DNA of 58,343 nucleotides from Nanobdellota archaeon (GTDB lineage Archaea > Nanobdellota > Nanobdellia > Woesearchaeales > JAGLXL01), in the NCBI GenBank assembly GCA_023132895.1, contig JAGLXL010000007.1:1-58343 (forward strand). Reading direction: 5' to 3'. Position 1 is the first letter of the stretch. Each line of letters begins with the position of its first letter. The notes under the pieces are model-generated. The model made no database searches, was not told the DNA's origin, and worked only from the letters and a program-made list of their open reading frames with translations. Positions 26,001-34,483 of the stretch are shown piece by piece. The position numbers were made by a program, and so were the translations under genes.

Positions 26001-28879
26001 TCAGTGACATTAAAGCCGAAGGTTAAAGTATTAGTAGTTTGCCAAGAGTTGTTGACATAATTATTTATAGTGTTGACAACAGGAGATGTTTCGTCAACTG
26101 TAGCTGACAAAGGTGAGGCGCTAGAGCCATTGGTTGTGGTTAAACCAGCTTTGTCTGTAGTGTTGAAAAAGAACTGCAAAGTTGAGCCATCGCCAACATG
26201 AGCATCTAAGTTTATGGTGCTGCTGCACCAGTGATTTGGGGCAGTGCCTGTGCAACCTAAAGTTGCAGCAGTGTAAGCACCAGCTCCACTGTCTTTGTAA
26301 TAAACTGTAACATTGATGGAGTCGTTGAGGTTTTGTTCTGTTAAGGAGATGTTGAATAAGGTAGTGGTGGCATCGGCTATGTAACCGCTGATGGCTGGGG
26401 CATAAACTTTGATGTTAGGGTTGGTCGAATCAATGTTAATGGTATAATTAGCAGTGCTGTTGAGAGCGCTATTGCCAGCTGAGTCGTTACAGAGAGTATT
26501 CCATTCATAATAGCCGTCTGATAAAGAGAAGGTATTATTGACTTGGGTGCCTGAAGTCAAGGAAGTGTTGGTTTGATTCATTGTCCAGGAACCAGAGAAA
26601 TTGGCATAAAGAGTACAAGCATCGATGTTGGTGTCGGTTGGGGTGTAACTGATGGTTATGGTGCCATCGGTGTCCCAAGTTCCGGTTGAGGGAGCATCTA
26701 AAGTGGCAGTTGGTGATGAGGAATCAACATTGATAGTAAAATTACCAGTACTGTTGAAGGCGCTGTTGTCAGCGCTGTCATTACAAAGGACGTTCCACAT
26801 ATAATAACCATCTGAGACTGCAAATGTATTATTAACCTGGACACCAGAGGTTAAAGAGGTATTAGTTTGGTTGGCTGTCCAGGTGCCTGAGATGTTATGG
26901 TAAAGGGTGCAGTTAGCAATATTGGTGTCAGTTGGTGTGTAGCTGATAGTTATGGTGCCATCGGTGTCCCAAGTGTTGGTAGCAGGGACGTCCATTGTTA
27001 CTGTTGGGGCTGAGGTGTCGACATTAATGGTGAAGTTAGCAGCTGCCCAAGCAGTGTTACCAGCACTATCGTTACAGAGAGCATTCCAGCTGTAGTAGCC
27101 ATCTGAAAGAGACCAGGAGTTATTGATCTGGACGCCTGACGCTAAGGAGGTATTGGTATTATTAGCGGCCCAGGAGCCAGTGGCATTGTGGTAGAGGATA
27201 CAGGTTTGGAGATTGGTGTCGGTTGGAGTGTAACTAAAGAGGATGGAACCATCATTGTCCCAAGTGTTGGTAGCAGGAGAGTTTAGTGCGATTGAAGGAT
27301 TTGCTGAATCAACATTGATGGTATAATTTGATGAGAACCATGTTTGCTGACCAGCAGAATCATTACACATGACATTCCACATGAAAGTGGTATCTGCAGC
27401 AATGGTGAGTGCAGAGAAATTGGTGTCATCTTGGGAAGTCCAAACAATGGTTTGGTTAGCTGTCCAAGTGCCTGAGATGTTATGGTAAAGGGTGCAATTA
27501 GCAGGATTAATGTCAGTGGCATTAACTCCAAAAGTCAAGGTTTTGGAGGTGGCCCAAGTATTGTTAGCATAATTATCTATAGTATTGACAACTGGGTCAG
27601 TGTTATCAACATTAATGGTGAAATTGCCTGAGCTGTTAAAAGCGCTGTTGCCAGCTGAGTCATTACACATGACATTCCACATGTAATAGCCGTCTGAGAG
27701 GGCAAAGGTGTTGTTGATTTGGACTCCTGAAGTTAGAGAGTTATTGGTTTCATTGGCTGTCCAAGTGCCGGTGAAATTGTGGTAGAGAGTACAATTAGCG
27801 AGGTTGGTGTCAGTTGGGGTGTAGCTGATGGTGACAGTTCCGTCAGCATCCCAGGTGCTATTAGATGGAGCGTCTAAGGTGGCGGTTGGTGCTGAGGTGT
27901 CGATGTTTAAGGTGAAGTTAGATAAGTACCAGGCAGTGTTGCCGGCAGAGTCGTTACAGAGGACATTCCATTTGTAGTAACCATCTGAAGTAAAAGTGAC
28001 ATTAGTAAAGTTAGTTGCAGTATTGTTAGTCCAGCTCATAGTTAGGTTTTCATGCCAAGACGTCTCATTGTGGTACAAGGCACAGGTATCAGGATTAGTA
28101 TCTTCAGCTGTAAAATTAAACATGATTGTTTTATTAGTTGCCCAGGAGGCATCTGATGGAGCATTTAAGGCAGTAATGACTGGGGCTGTTTCATCAATTG
28201 TAGCTGTTAAAGGGGAGCTGCTGGTTCCATTAGTGTTATTGAGGCCGGCTTTATCTGTAGTGTTGAAGAAAAATTGTAAAGTGCTGGCGTCACCAACATA
28301 AGCATCTAGGTTGATTGTTTTACTGCACCAATAATTAGGGGCAGTGCCAGTACATTGGAGGGTATCACTATTGAAAGTTCCTGCTCCACTATTTTTGAAA
28401 TAAATAGTGACATTTTTAGTCAAGTCCAGATTTTGTTCTGTTAAGGAGATATTGAATAAAGTAGTGGTGGCGTCAGCAATGTAACCACTGTCAGTAGGAG
28501 CGTAGACAGAGATGGTAGGATAAGTATTATCAACAGTGATATTGTAATTCATGACAGTAGCGTTGGCATTTGAGGCATTGGTGGCATTAGCAGAAATATT
28601 ATACATAGCATCTGTGACAGTAGAAGTATCCCAAACAAAGGTGTAGCTGGTGCTGTTGGTAGTGTTAGAACCAATGAGAGTGATGCTGCCATTGTAATAA
28701 TAAAAAGAGACATTAGTGGTGTTGCTGTCATCAGTAGTGGCATTAAGGGTGTAATTTCCAGTGATAAAGGTGTTGGAGAGGGGTGTGTTCAGGGTGACAG
28801 TACTAAGAGCTAATGCTGCTACACTTAGAATGGCAAACAACATTATCGAGATTAATAAGAAGATTATTTTTTTATTCAT
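23093..28879 (-). CDS. Giant secreted Ig-like repeat protein (S-layer/adhesin-like)
   Basis: From ATG at 28879 (GGTGGTG ribosome binding site) it has 1928 residues; an earlier Met at 28924 is not supported. Signal peptide 1-25. An Ig-like domain is followed by twelve copies of a module of about 95-105 residues ending in WN-x-x-CNDSAGN ... NFTINVD. Two copies of a different module (VYAPTDSGYIADATTTLFNI) are present. Then come one SwmB-like domain (SSWIYSESTQIITLTFSETM) and two modules with CKF...YYVRC. N-glycosylation sequons are very dense. There is no C-terminal transmembrane anchor or sorting motif, so it may be held through neighbours. Likely a surface-layer or adhesion protein. Confidence 0.85.
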   Translation of the reverse strand: MNKKIIFLLISIMLFAILSVAALALSTVTLNTPLSNTFITGNYTLNATTDDSNTTNVSFYYYNGSITLIGSNTTNSTSYTFVWDTSTVTDAMYNISANATNASNANATVMNYNITVDNTYPTISVYAPTDSGYIADATTTLFNISLTEQNLDLTKNVTIYFKNSGAGTFNSDTLQCTGTAPNYWCSKTINLDAYVGDASTLQFFFNTTDKAGLNNTNGTSSSPLTATIDETAPVITALNAPSDASWATNKTIMFNFTAEDTNPDTCALYHNETSWHENLTMSWTNNTATNFTNVTFTSDGYYKWNVLCNDSAGNTAWYLSNFTLNIDTSAPTATLDAPSNSTWDADGTVTISYTPTDTNLANCTLYHNFTGTWTANETNNSLTSGVQINNTFALSDGYYMWNVMCNDSAGNSAFNSSGNFTINVDNTDPVVNTIDNYANNTWATSKTLTFGVNATDINPANCTLYHNISGTWTANQTIVWTSQDDTNFSALTIAADTTFMWNVMCNDSAGQQTWFSSNYTINVDSANPSIALNSPATNTWDNDGSILFSYTPTDTNLQTCILYHNATGSWAANNTNTSLASGVQINNSWSLSDGYYSWNALCNDSAGNTAWAAANFTINVDTSAPTVTMDVPATNTWDTDGTITISYTPTDTNIANCTLYHNISGTWTANQTNTSLTSGVQVNNTFAVSDGYYMWNVLCNDSADNSAFNSTGNFTINVDSSSPTATLDAPSTGTWDTDGTITISYTPTDTNIDACTLYANFSGSWTMNQTNTSLTSGTQVNNTFSLSDGYYEWNTLCNDSAGNSALNSTANYTINIDSTNPNIKVYAPAISGYIADATTTLFNISLTEQNLNDSINVTVYYKDSGAGAYTAATLGCTGTAPNHWCSSTINLDAHVGDGSTLQFFFNTTDKAGLTTTNGSSASPLSATVDETSPVVNTINNYVNNSWQTTNTLTFGFNVTDTNIDTCVLYHNDSGTWNANVSISSITSQANTSFSETTILPNSFYKWNVLCNDSAGNTAWYSSNFTLNIDTSAPTATLDAPASASWDTDGTVTLSYTPIDTNIGNCTLYHNFTGTWTSNETNNSLTSGVQINNTFALSDGYYMWNVMCNDSAGNSAFNSTANFTINVDTNNLAVNTLNNYANNTWITTKTATFGFNATDTNLQTCVLYHNASGSWAANVSTSSITSQANTNFSSITFGSDTTIIWNVLCNDSAGNTAWYSSNFTLNIDSTVPTVTLDVPADTSWDSDGTVLFSYTPTDTNLQTCILYHNATGSWAANNTNTSLTSGVQINNSWALTDGPYQWNAYCNDSAGNTAWAAANYTFSVDTDGLTVNTLNNYADDAWSDSNTITFGFNATDSNPGTCALYHNASGWAENITTSWTSNADTNLSSITLADGHYIWNVLCNDTAGNTDWFTTNYTLHVDSANPSTTLDYPVNNARLNTSTVTFSYTPTDINIDTCILYHNFSTAWAANETNSSLTSGVQVNNTFTLADGTYIWNAWCNDSANHGVFNGTNFTVTIDATIPTLSSWIYSESTQIITLTFSETMDASSIDVSKINLTNSDNSDRVNLLGATASTTNSTSITITVTNGQATSIVALTATRNITLEPAAIKDLAANPIALTNIAVGTYTSSDTTVPTVTFTAPNGTVTSATQIINVTTNENATCKFDEADQAYNTMTYTMTGSATDHNYTMASLSDGDYNYYVRCNDTAGNVMTTSAAIAFTVNAVDETPPSITGTSPAGLITDDTPELLINSSENSTCKFGTADVAYGSMTYTMTADGAGTSHNYTFASALTDSDLNGDYVYYVRCQDISSNAMTTSSFISFVLDTDGNYNYTQWLYPIWDTLWLPDTSILNIMGYTDYNLSYMLNNSRFLHNNSYTNVYYYNGSHWAGYNTAVGQSGSDLQYVNNTNDKPYWMKLNSTVVSIKTRFQI
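24320..28195 (-). repeat. Tandem coding repeats of about 300 bp inside the giant gene
   Basis: Twelve Ig-like modules with near-identical DNA segments, interrupted at about 26080-26420 by a second-type module. Each unit carries one Cys near its end (CNDSAGN) and one near its middle (CTLYHN), likely a disulfide. Long identical stretches make expansion, contraction or assembly collapse likely. Confidence 0.8.
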
Positions 28880-29099
28880 GATCACACCACCTTTTTTTAA
28901 AAAGTTATTTTGAGTAATAGTCAAACCCTCCTCACGAATTTGATTATAGGTTAAAAAACACGAGAAATTACATAAACATTTTTTTGATACTTTGGGCGGG
29001 TAAAAATTGTCTTTTTCTTTTGGGAAAGATGTATTCTCCCTTTTGAGGGAATAAAATATAGTTATAAGTTTGACTGGAATTTATTTGGGTGAGGGGGAA

Positions 29100-29759
29100 A
29101 TGTCAATTATTGAACTGAGAAACGTTAAAAAAAGGTTTGGAGAGAATAAAGTTCTGAAAAATATTAGTTTTAAGATTAGAAAAGGAGATTTAATAGGTGT
29201 GAAGGGGGAGAGCGGAGCTGGGAAGACGACTCTGCTTAAGTTATTGATTGGATTTAGTGATTTGGATGATGGGGAGATATATTATAAATTTAAGAAGGAG
29301 AAATATAATTTGAAGAAGGCGAGGGGATTTTATGATTTTTACAACCATATTGGTTTTTCCTGTCAAGAAGGTTCGTTTTATGATGATTTGAGTGTGCATG
29401 AGAATCTGGATTTTTATGCAGTGATGCATGGTTTGAGGAAGGGGGAGATTGATTCTCGGATTAAGAAGATATTAGCTACGGTCAATTTAGTGGGAAAGGG
29501 TGAGGTGCTGGCTGGGAATTTGTCAGCAGGGATGCAGAAGAGGCTGGATATTGCCTGTAGTCTGGTGCATGAGCCAGCTGTTGTTTTTTTAGACGAGCCG
29601 ACAGCTCATTTGGACAGGGATAATCAACAGGAAGTTTGGAAGTTGGTTAGGAGGATAAAGAAGAAGGGGATTACAGTGGTGGTGACTTCTCATTTTCCTA
29701 AGGATTTGAAGAGGAATTGTGATAAGGTGTATGAATTGAAAAAAGGGGTTTTCAGATGA
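29100..29759 (+). CDS. ABC transporter ATP-binding subunit (ABC-2 type)
   Basis: From ATG 29100 (GAGGGGG ribosome binding site) 219 residues. Walker A GESGAGKTT, Q-loop FSCQEGSF, signature LSAGMQKRLDIA (variant of LSGGQ), Walker B AVVFLDEPTAHLD and switch His in VVTSHFPK. This fits drug/polysaccharide-type export ATPases. It overlaps the permease gene by four bases. The TATA box is ATAAAATATA at 29050-29059. Confidence 0.92.
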   Translation: MSIIELRNVKKRFGENKVLKNISFKIRKGDLIGVKGESGAGKTTLLKLLIGFSDLDDGEIYYKFKKEKYNLKKARGFYDFYNHIGFSCQEGSFYDDLSVHENLDFYAVMHGLRKGEIDSRIKKILATVNLVGKGEVLAGNLSAGMQKRLDIACSLVHEPAVVFLDEPTAHLDRDNQQEVWKLVRRIKKKGITVVVTSHFPKDLKRNCDKVYELKKGVFR

Positions 29760-31471
29760 ATTTTTTGAAATTGTTGAAGTTGATTGAGAAGAATTTTAAA
29801 TTAATCTGGACGTCTAAGTTTTTTGTCTTGTCGATATTGTTGGGGCCTTTGCTTTTGACTTTGCTACTGGGTTTTGCTTTTAACAATAGTAAAGATTATA
29901 CTATCAGGGTGGGGGTCTTTAGTGAGAATTATGACGGAGTGAAAGCAAGTATTCTTGATAATTTAAATGATAATTTTATGGTAATTGAATTTAGTTCTTT
30001 AGGAGAGTGTGTTGATGCAGTTAAGGGTTATTCTACTCATATTTGTGTGGTGATGCCTGTTGAGATTACATTGGAGGGGGATGAATTAAGCGAGGTTGTT
30101 TTTTATGCTGATAATTCCCGGGTTAATCTAGTCTGGCTGGTGCTGGATAGTTTGTCCAATATATTTTCTTTGTCTTCACAGCAGCTTTCAGCTGGAATGA
30201 CTAGTGATTTATTAGGACGGCTAAGTATTGCAGAAAGGAAATCTTTGGAGCTGCAGGAATATATGGATGAGGTGCTGGAACAGGAAGATAATGCGGTTTT
30301 GTTATCTAAGGAGATGGCGCGGAATATGGCGGTTTTGAATTTAGTCAAGGCCAGAGGGAGTGTTGACAAGTCTTTGGTTTTAGAGGGAAAAATTAAGCAG
30401 TCGTTTGAAAGTGATTTTCAAAATATTGAGAGTGCGGTGGCTGAAGGGAGGTCGGCTTTGAGTCAGATGGAAAGTGTTTTAGGGGTGAATTCAAGTGTAA
30501 GTGCGCAGATAAGTCAATTAAATGTTAAGTTGGGTGAGATTGAAGAATTGGCTAAGGATAATGATGGGGTTAGTAGTTTGAGTGAACTAGATAGTATGCT
30601 GGTGGAAGTTCGGGATGATTTTAATGAATTGGAGAAGAATTTTGAAATTGTGGTTCGGAAGAATGGTGAATTATTGGTTTTGTTAGGGGGGTTGAGGGAT
30701 AATTTAGAAGCAGTTGATGGTTTGGTTGACGGGCTTTATATTGCAGTGAGTAATTTGAAAGTGACGCGGGCTGATAAAATTGTAGAGCCGATCAGAACGA
30801 AGATAGAGCCGGTGTCAGTGGAGAAGACTTATCTTGGGTATATTTTTCCTTCGTTGGTTCTGTTGATGGTGGTTTTTGTTTCGGTCTTGTTATCGTCCTC
30901 TTTGATTATTATGGAAAAGAAGAATCGTTCTTTTTTTAGAAACTGGTTAAGTAGGGGGTGGGGATTAGGTTTTATTTTGTCTTATTTTGTAACTAATTTA
31001 ATGATTGTGTTAGTGGATATTTTTGTCTTTGTTTTGATTGCCCGTTTTGTTTTTGATATTTTTATTAATATGGCTTTTGTGGGTTTGCTGGTGTTGATTG
31101 CTGGAGTTTTTGTTTTATTGGGTCTAGTGATTGGTTTCTTGACTAAAAATGAACAGAGCAATGTTTTGTTAGGGGTGGGAGTGAGCAGTGTGCTGGTGTT
31201 TTTTTCCAATACTCTGATTCCAATTGAAAGTGCAGCTGGTTTTTTGCGTAATGTGGTTGGGTATAATCCTTTTGTGATTGGGGAGAGTCTGCTGCGGAAA
31301 GCTCTGCAAGGTGTGGGGTTTGGTAGTTTGCAGCATGATTTATTGATGATGGTAATTTGTTTTTTAGTTTTAGTTGTGGTGTTGATTATTTTGTCGGTGG
31401 TGGTTTATGAGAAGAAATTTGATTTTGAGAGTTTATTCCGGAAGAGGGTTTGGAAAAAATGGAAGAAATAG
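29756..31471 (+). CDS. ABC-2 type permease with large extracytoplasmic coiled coil
   Basis: A 571-residue membrane protein. One N-terminal transmembrane helix (about 22-42), then about 320 extracytoplasmic residues with strong coiled-coil heptads (about 190-340), then five to six helices (about 358-555). This is the YhgE/Pip/ABC-2 permease layout with a long external loop. With the preceding ATPase it forms an exporter of unknown substrate. The last 13 bases overlap a tiny membrane-protein gene. Confidence 0.85.
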   Translation: MNFLKLLKLIEKNFKLIWTSKFFVLSILLGPLLLTLLLGFAFNNSKDYTIRVGVFSENYDGVKASILDNLNDNFMVIEFSSLGECVDAVKGYSTHICVVMPVEITLEGDELSEVVFYADNSRVNLVWLVLDSLSNIFSLSSQQLSAGMTSDLLGRLSIAERKSLELQEYMDEVLEQEDNAVLLSKEMARNMAVLNLVKARGSVDKSLVLEGKIKQSFESDFQNIESAVAEGRSALSQMESVLGVNSSVSAQISQLNVKLGEIEELAKDNDGVSSLSELDSMLVEVRDDFNELEKNFEIVVRKNGELLVLLGGLRDNLEAVDGLVDGLYIAVSNLKVTRADKIVEPIRTKIEPVSVEKTYLGYIFPSLVLLMVVFVSVLLSSSLIIMEKKNRSFFRNWLSRGWGLGFILSYFVTNLMIVLVDIFVFVLIARFVFDIFINMAFVGLLVLIAGVFVLLGLVIGFLTKNEQSNVLLGVGVSSVLVFFSNTLIPIESAAGFLRNVVGYNPFVIGESLLRKALQGVGFGSLQHDLLMMVICFLVLVVVLIILSVVVYEKKFDFESLFRKRVWKKWKK

Positions 31472-31590
31472 GCTTGTGGTCCTGGGGGGCGGTGGTAATA
31501 GGTTTTCTTTTGTTGATTTATATTATTAAAAATAAAAAAATGTTGAAGAGGACAATACTTCGGAGGCTGACAAGCGGTGAAGAAGATTAA
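31459..31590 (+). CDS. 43-residue single-pass membrane microprotein
   Basis: ATG at 31459 overlaps the permease end by 13 bases in another frame; the stop at 31588 overlaps the rhomboid start at 31577. The product has one hydrophobic helix (about residues 7-23) followed by a basic, then acidic tail (KNKKMLKRTILRRL). It exactly fills the gap between two genes, which argues for a real gene. A small transporter accessory subunit is possible. Confidence 0.55.
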   Translation: MEEIGLWSWGAVVIGFLLLIYIIKNKKMLKRTILRRLTSGEED

Positions 31591-32179
31591 GATTGACTGG
31601 AGATTTGGAGTATTTATATTAGTAATGGTGGTGATATATTTGGTGGTTTTTCTTTTTCCAGGAAGCCAAAATGAGTTTAGTTTGGATCCTTCGGCCAAAG
31701 AAGAGTTTTGGAGATTTGGAACTTATCAATTTGCGCATTTGGACTGGAGTCATTTGATTCAGAATATTGTCACACTGGGTTTGGTTTCTTTTATTGCGGT
31801 TGAGTTGAAGACTCGATTTAAGTTTTTTTCAATAAATTATTTTTTAGCGGGGTTGGTGGCGGTTTTGCCTTTGTGGATTATCTCTCCATTTGTGGCTTTA
31901 GGGGCTTCGGTGGCAATCTACAGTTGTTTTGGATATTTTTCACCTAAAACCAAGCAGTTTAAACTGAAAGTTTGGTTGATAATTATTGGGATTAAGGTAT
32001 TTATTTTTTTAAAACCGATTTTGACTTTGATTAGTGGCGCAGAAGGGTTTGGCTTTGCTTTGAAGCAATCTTTGGCTCATCTTTCGGGTTTTGTTTTTGG
32101 TTTGCTTGGTTTTTACATGTTTAAAGAAGTTGATAAATTTTTGACTAAGCGAAAGCAGTATGTTTTGAGGAGGGCATGA
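31577..32179 (+). CDS. Rhomboid-like intramembrane serine protease
   Basis: A 200-residue protein with about six transmembrane helices and a GTG start. It shows the rhomboid pattern WRFGTYQFAHLDWSHLIQNI (loop 1/TM2), GAS at 109-111 (catalytic Ser111; GASV replaces the usual GxSG), and AHLSGFVFG with catalytic His168. The catalytic pair is thus kept, but the glycine after Ser is lost, so activity is uncertain. It lies in an operon between an ABC-2 exporter and a KaiC-like ATPase and overlaps the latter by four bases. Confidence 0.75.
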   Translation: MKKIKIDWRFGVFILVMVVIYLVVFLFPGSQNEFSLDPSAKEEFWRFGTYQFAHLDWSHLIQNIVTLGLVSFIAVELKTRFKFFSINYFLAGLVAVLPLWIISPFVALGASVAIYSCFGYFSPKTKQFKLKVWLIIIGIKVFIFLKPILTLISGAEGFGFALKQSLAHLSGFVFGLLGFYMFKEVDKFLTKRKQYVLRRA

Positions 32180-32901
32180 TGATAAAGATTCCAACTGGGA
32201 TTGAAGGGATGGATATGATGTTAAAAGGAGGGTTATTACCTGGCCGGAATATATTATTGTCTGGGCCAGCTGGTTCTGGGAAGAGCACGATTGCAATGCA
32301 GTTTGTTTATAATGGTGCTCAGCATTATGGAGAGCCGAGTTTGTATGTGACTCTTGAAGAGAGCAAAGAGAAGTTGATTGAGGATATGGGGAAATTTGGT
32401 TTTGATTTGAAAAAGGCTTCAGCTATGGGCAAGTTCCATATTGTCGGCGGGCCAATGGCTAAGGTAACTCATTTTATGCAGAAGGTTGATGCTGATGTCT
32501 TGAATTTGATTGGTGAAATTGAAGAGATTGTTAAGTCAGAGGGGATTAAGAGAGTGGTGATTGATTCGATTAATTTATTGACGATGCTGATGAAGACTGA
32601 AAGGGAGAAGAGAGAGGCATTGGCAGCTCTGGCTAATATGTTATCTTCTCTGGGGTGTACAACTATTTTGACTTCTGAGACAGAGGAAGGAACAATGAAA
32701 CTGAGCAGGTATGGAGTGGAGGAATTTATTGTTGATGGTGTGGTTGTTTTGTATTTAGTTCGGCAGGGGAGCAGGTTTGTGCCAGGGATTGTGGTGCGTA
32801 AGATGCGCGGTTCAAATCATGATAAGGAGATTAGAGTGTATAAGATTACAGATAAAGGGGTGGTGGTTTATCCAACTGAGACAATGTTTGGGAAGATTTA
32901 A
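32176..32901 (+). CDS. KaiC-like RecA-superfamily ATPase (intact P-loop)
   Basis: A 241-residue single-domain ATPase: TGIEGMDMMLKGGLLPG, Walker A GPAGSGKST (about 33-41), YVTLEESKEKL, Walker B VVIDSINLLTML, and a C-terminal VRKMRGSNHDKEIRVYKIT, all family features of archaeal KaiC/RadA-like signal ATPases. KaiC-like proteins act in archaeal signal transduction, often with phosphotransfer or sensor partners. Its 3' end overlaps by four bases the convergent gene for a P-loop-less relative, placing active and inactive versions tail to tail. No archaellum genes are near, so ArlH is unlikely. Confidence 0.85.
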   Translation: MMIKIPTGIEGMDMMLKGGLLPGRNILLSGPAGSGKSTIAMQFVYNGAQHYGEPSLYVTLEESKEKLIEDMGKFGFDLKKASAMGKFHIVGGPMAKVTHFMQKVDADVLNLIGEIEEIVKSEGIKRVVIDSINLLTMLMKTEREKREALAALANMLSSLGCTTILTSETEEGTMKLSRYGVEEFIVDGVVVLYLVRQGSRFVPGIVVRKMRGSNHDKEIRVYKITDKGVVVYPTETMFGKI

Positions 32902-33512
32902 TCAAAAGGCTGCCAATCGATGTTTTGGGTTTTGATGAAATGTTTGTTTTTTTCCTGCTTGATTTGAATGATTTGATCCATGAGGTGTTCTATAGTAATA
33001 ATAGTTTTTTGGTCATGCATGCCTTGTTCTAAAGTGTAGATGATTGTTCCACCAGCTTGTTTGATTTTGGCGGTGATGACCTGGGTGAAACGGCCAACAG
33101 TTGCCGGGTTAGTGTACATCAATAAAGTGGAGAGGGAATCAAAAATAACGAGGTGGTTGGGGTTGATTTTGTAGAGGTCTCTTTGTGTTTCGGCCAGAGC
33201 AACTGAGATTTCATTAAGAGCGACCGGGCCAGAAACTCTTTTAATGGAGTTGGTGCTGTCGGTGAGATTGCCGGTTTGATAGGAGAAAGCGTCAACAAAT
33301 TTAAGGAAATTTAATTGTTCATAAGAGCCATAAAAGAATTTATTTTTTAACCAGCGCTTTTTAATGTCTTCGGGTGATTTGTCAGTAGTGATATAAAGCA
33401 AGGGTTGTTTGTTTTTTAAGAAGTTGGAGATTTGCTGGTCCAGGAAAATAAGTTTGCCAGCTAAGGGCGGGCTGATGAGGAGGTTGGCTGAGTTGGATTT
33501 TATTTCTGTCAT
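32898..33512 (-). CDS. KaiC-like protein with degenerate P-loop
   Basis: A 204-residue RecA-fold protein. The region LLISPPLAGKLIFL (residues 11-24) aligns with the Walker A strand-loop-helix but reads SPPLAGKL: the GxxGxGK[ST] pattern is lost. LYITTDKSPEDI, FVDAFSYQTG and LVIFDSLSTLLM (Walker B position) match the KaiC-like group. It is probably a pseudo-ATPase that binds the active KaiC-like protein or the GTPase fusion. It is the last gene of the 38142-32898 operon and overlaps the PAS gene by four bases. Confidence 0.7.
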   Translation of the reverse strand: MTEIKSNSANLLISPPLAGKLIFLDQQISNFLKNKQPLLYITTDKSPEDIKKRWLKNKFFYGSYEQLNFLKFVDAFSYQTGNLTDSTNSIKRVSGPVALNEISVALAETQRDLYKINPNHLVIFDSLSTLLMYTNPATVGRFTQVITAKIKQAGGTIIYTLEQGMHDQKTIITIEHLMDQIIQIKQEKNKHFIKTQNIDWQPFD

Positions 33513-34483
33513 TTCTTTTTCTTGAGTTTTTTGATTTGGTTTTGGAGCTGTTGGATTTGTCTTTGAGACTTTTTCAAGTCTCTAAGAGATACTCTAAATT
33601 GCTTTTGCAATTTCTTCGTGTCTTTTTGGTATTCTTTTTTTTGTTGGATTAATTTTTGTTCTGCTTTTTTTCTTTTTGTTATATCACGACACAGCGTTAC
33701 AACTATAATTCCTTTTTCTGTTTTAAGGACTGTTGCGTTAATCTCAATTGGAGTAAAATTGCCTTTTTTATCTACATAATCAATTTCCAGATTTCTTGCA
33801 AAACCTTTTTTAAAACACTTCTTTACTTCTTGTGCGTTTCTTTCCAGATCATGCTTTGCTGTCCATTCTGTTACACATCTTCCTTTTATCTTATCTAATG
33901 TTTTATGTCCAGTTAAATGAACATACTCCTGATTTGCATCCAAGACAATACCTTTTCCATCAATAATCACAAAGCTAGTATCTGTTGTTTCAATTAAAGC
34001 GCGGTATTTTTCTTCGGATTCTTTTAGTTTTTCTTGTGCTTTTTTTTGTTCAGTGACATTTCTGGAAATTTCTATAACTCCCCTGGGTTTCCCTGTCTTA
34101 TCTTTTAAGGCTACGTTGGCGGTGCAATGAAAATGTATTATCTTCCCGTCTTTACTTATCACTTGAGTATTATGTTCATGAATTTTTCCGTCCTGAAATG
34201 CCTTGAGTGTAAGGCAGGGATATGGTTCACATGGTTTTTTTCTTCCATGATATACTTTATAACATTTTTTGCCAATGATATTATTACCAAAGATTTTCTT
34301 GGCAATTTCATTGGCCCAGAGAATGTTTAAGTCCTTATCCATCATGCTCATATGATCACCAATAGACTGGAGCATAGCGTTGAGTTTTCCCTCGCTTTCA
34401 TTTAATTCTTGAATCTTCTTCTTTAGATTATGAACAAGAGTTACATTCAAACCACCATATCTTATTTTGTTCATTTTAACCAC
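33509..34483 (-). CDS. Double PAS-domain sensor without kinase
   Basis: A 324-residue soluble protein. A short coiled coil (15-32) leads into PAS 1 (about 35-150), which contains GKKCYKVYHGRKKPCEPYPC, a Cys-rich segment seen in redox or metal-linked PAS domains. PAS 2 spans about 160-275, followed by a basic coiled coil (275-324). No histidine kinase, cyclase or HTH domain follows, so the signal must pass through protein contacts. It overlaps the roadblock gene by eight bases, indicating a shared transcript. Confidence 0.85.
   Translation of the reverse strand: MVKMNKIRYGGLNVTLVHNLKKKIQELNESEGKLNAMLQSIGDHMSMMDKDLNILWANEIAKKIFGNNIIGKKCYKVYHGRKKPCEPYPCLTLKAFQDGKIHEHNTQVISKDGKIIHFHCTANVALKDKTGKPRGVIEISRNVTEQKKAQEKLKESEEKYRALIETTDTSFVIIDGKGIVLDANQEYVHLTGHKTLDKIKGRCVTEWTAKHDLERNAQEVKKCFKKGFARNLEIDYVDKKGNFTPIEINATVLKTEKGIIVVTLCRDITKRKKAEQKLIQQKKEYQKDTKKLQKQFRVSLRDLKKSQRQIQQLQNQIKKLKKKK

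Noticed and set aside
24320-28195. Long tandem repeats resembling a CRISPR or satellite array
   Set aside because: The period is about 300 bases, fully in frame, and encodes Ig-like modules with conserved Cys and sequons; there are no short repeats with unique spacers.
23195-28743. Several frames on both strands inside the giant surface gene
   Set aside because: They recur with the repeat units and are shadows of the coding repeats.
32176-32901. KaiC-like ATPase as archaellum ArlH
   Set aside because: No archaellin, ArlI, ArlJ or prepilin peptidase genes are near; context is an exporter and a signalling operon.
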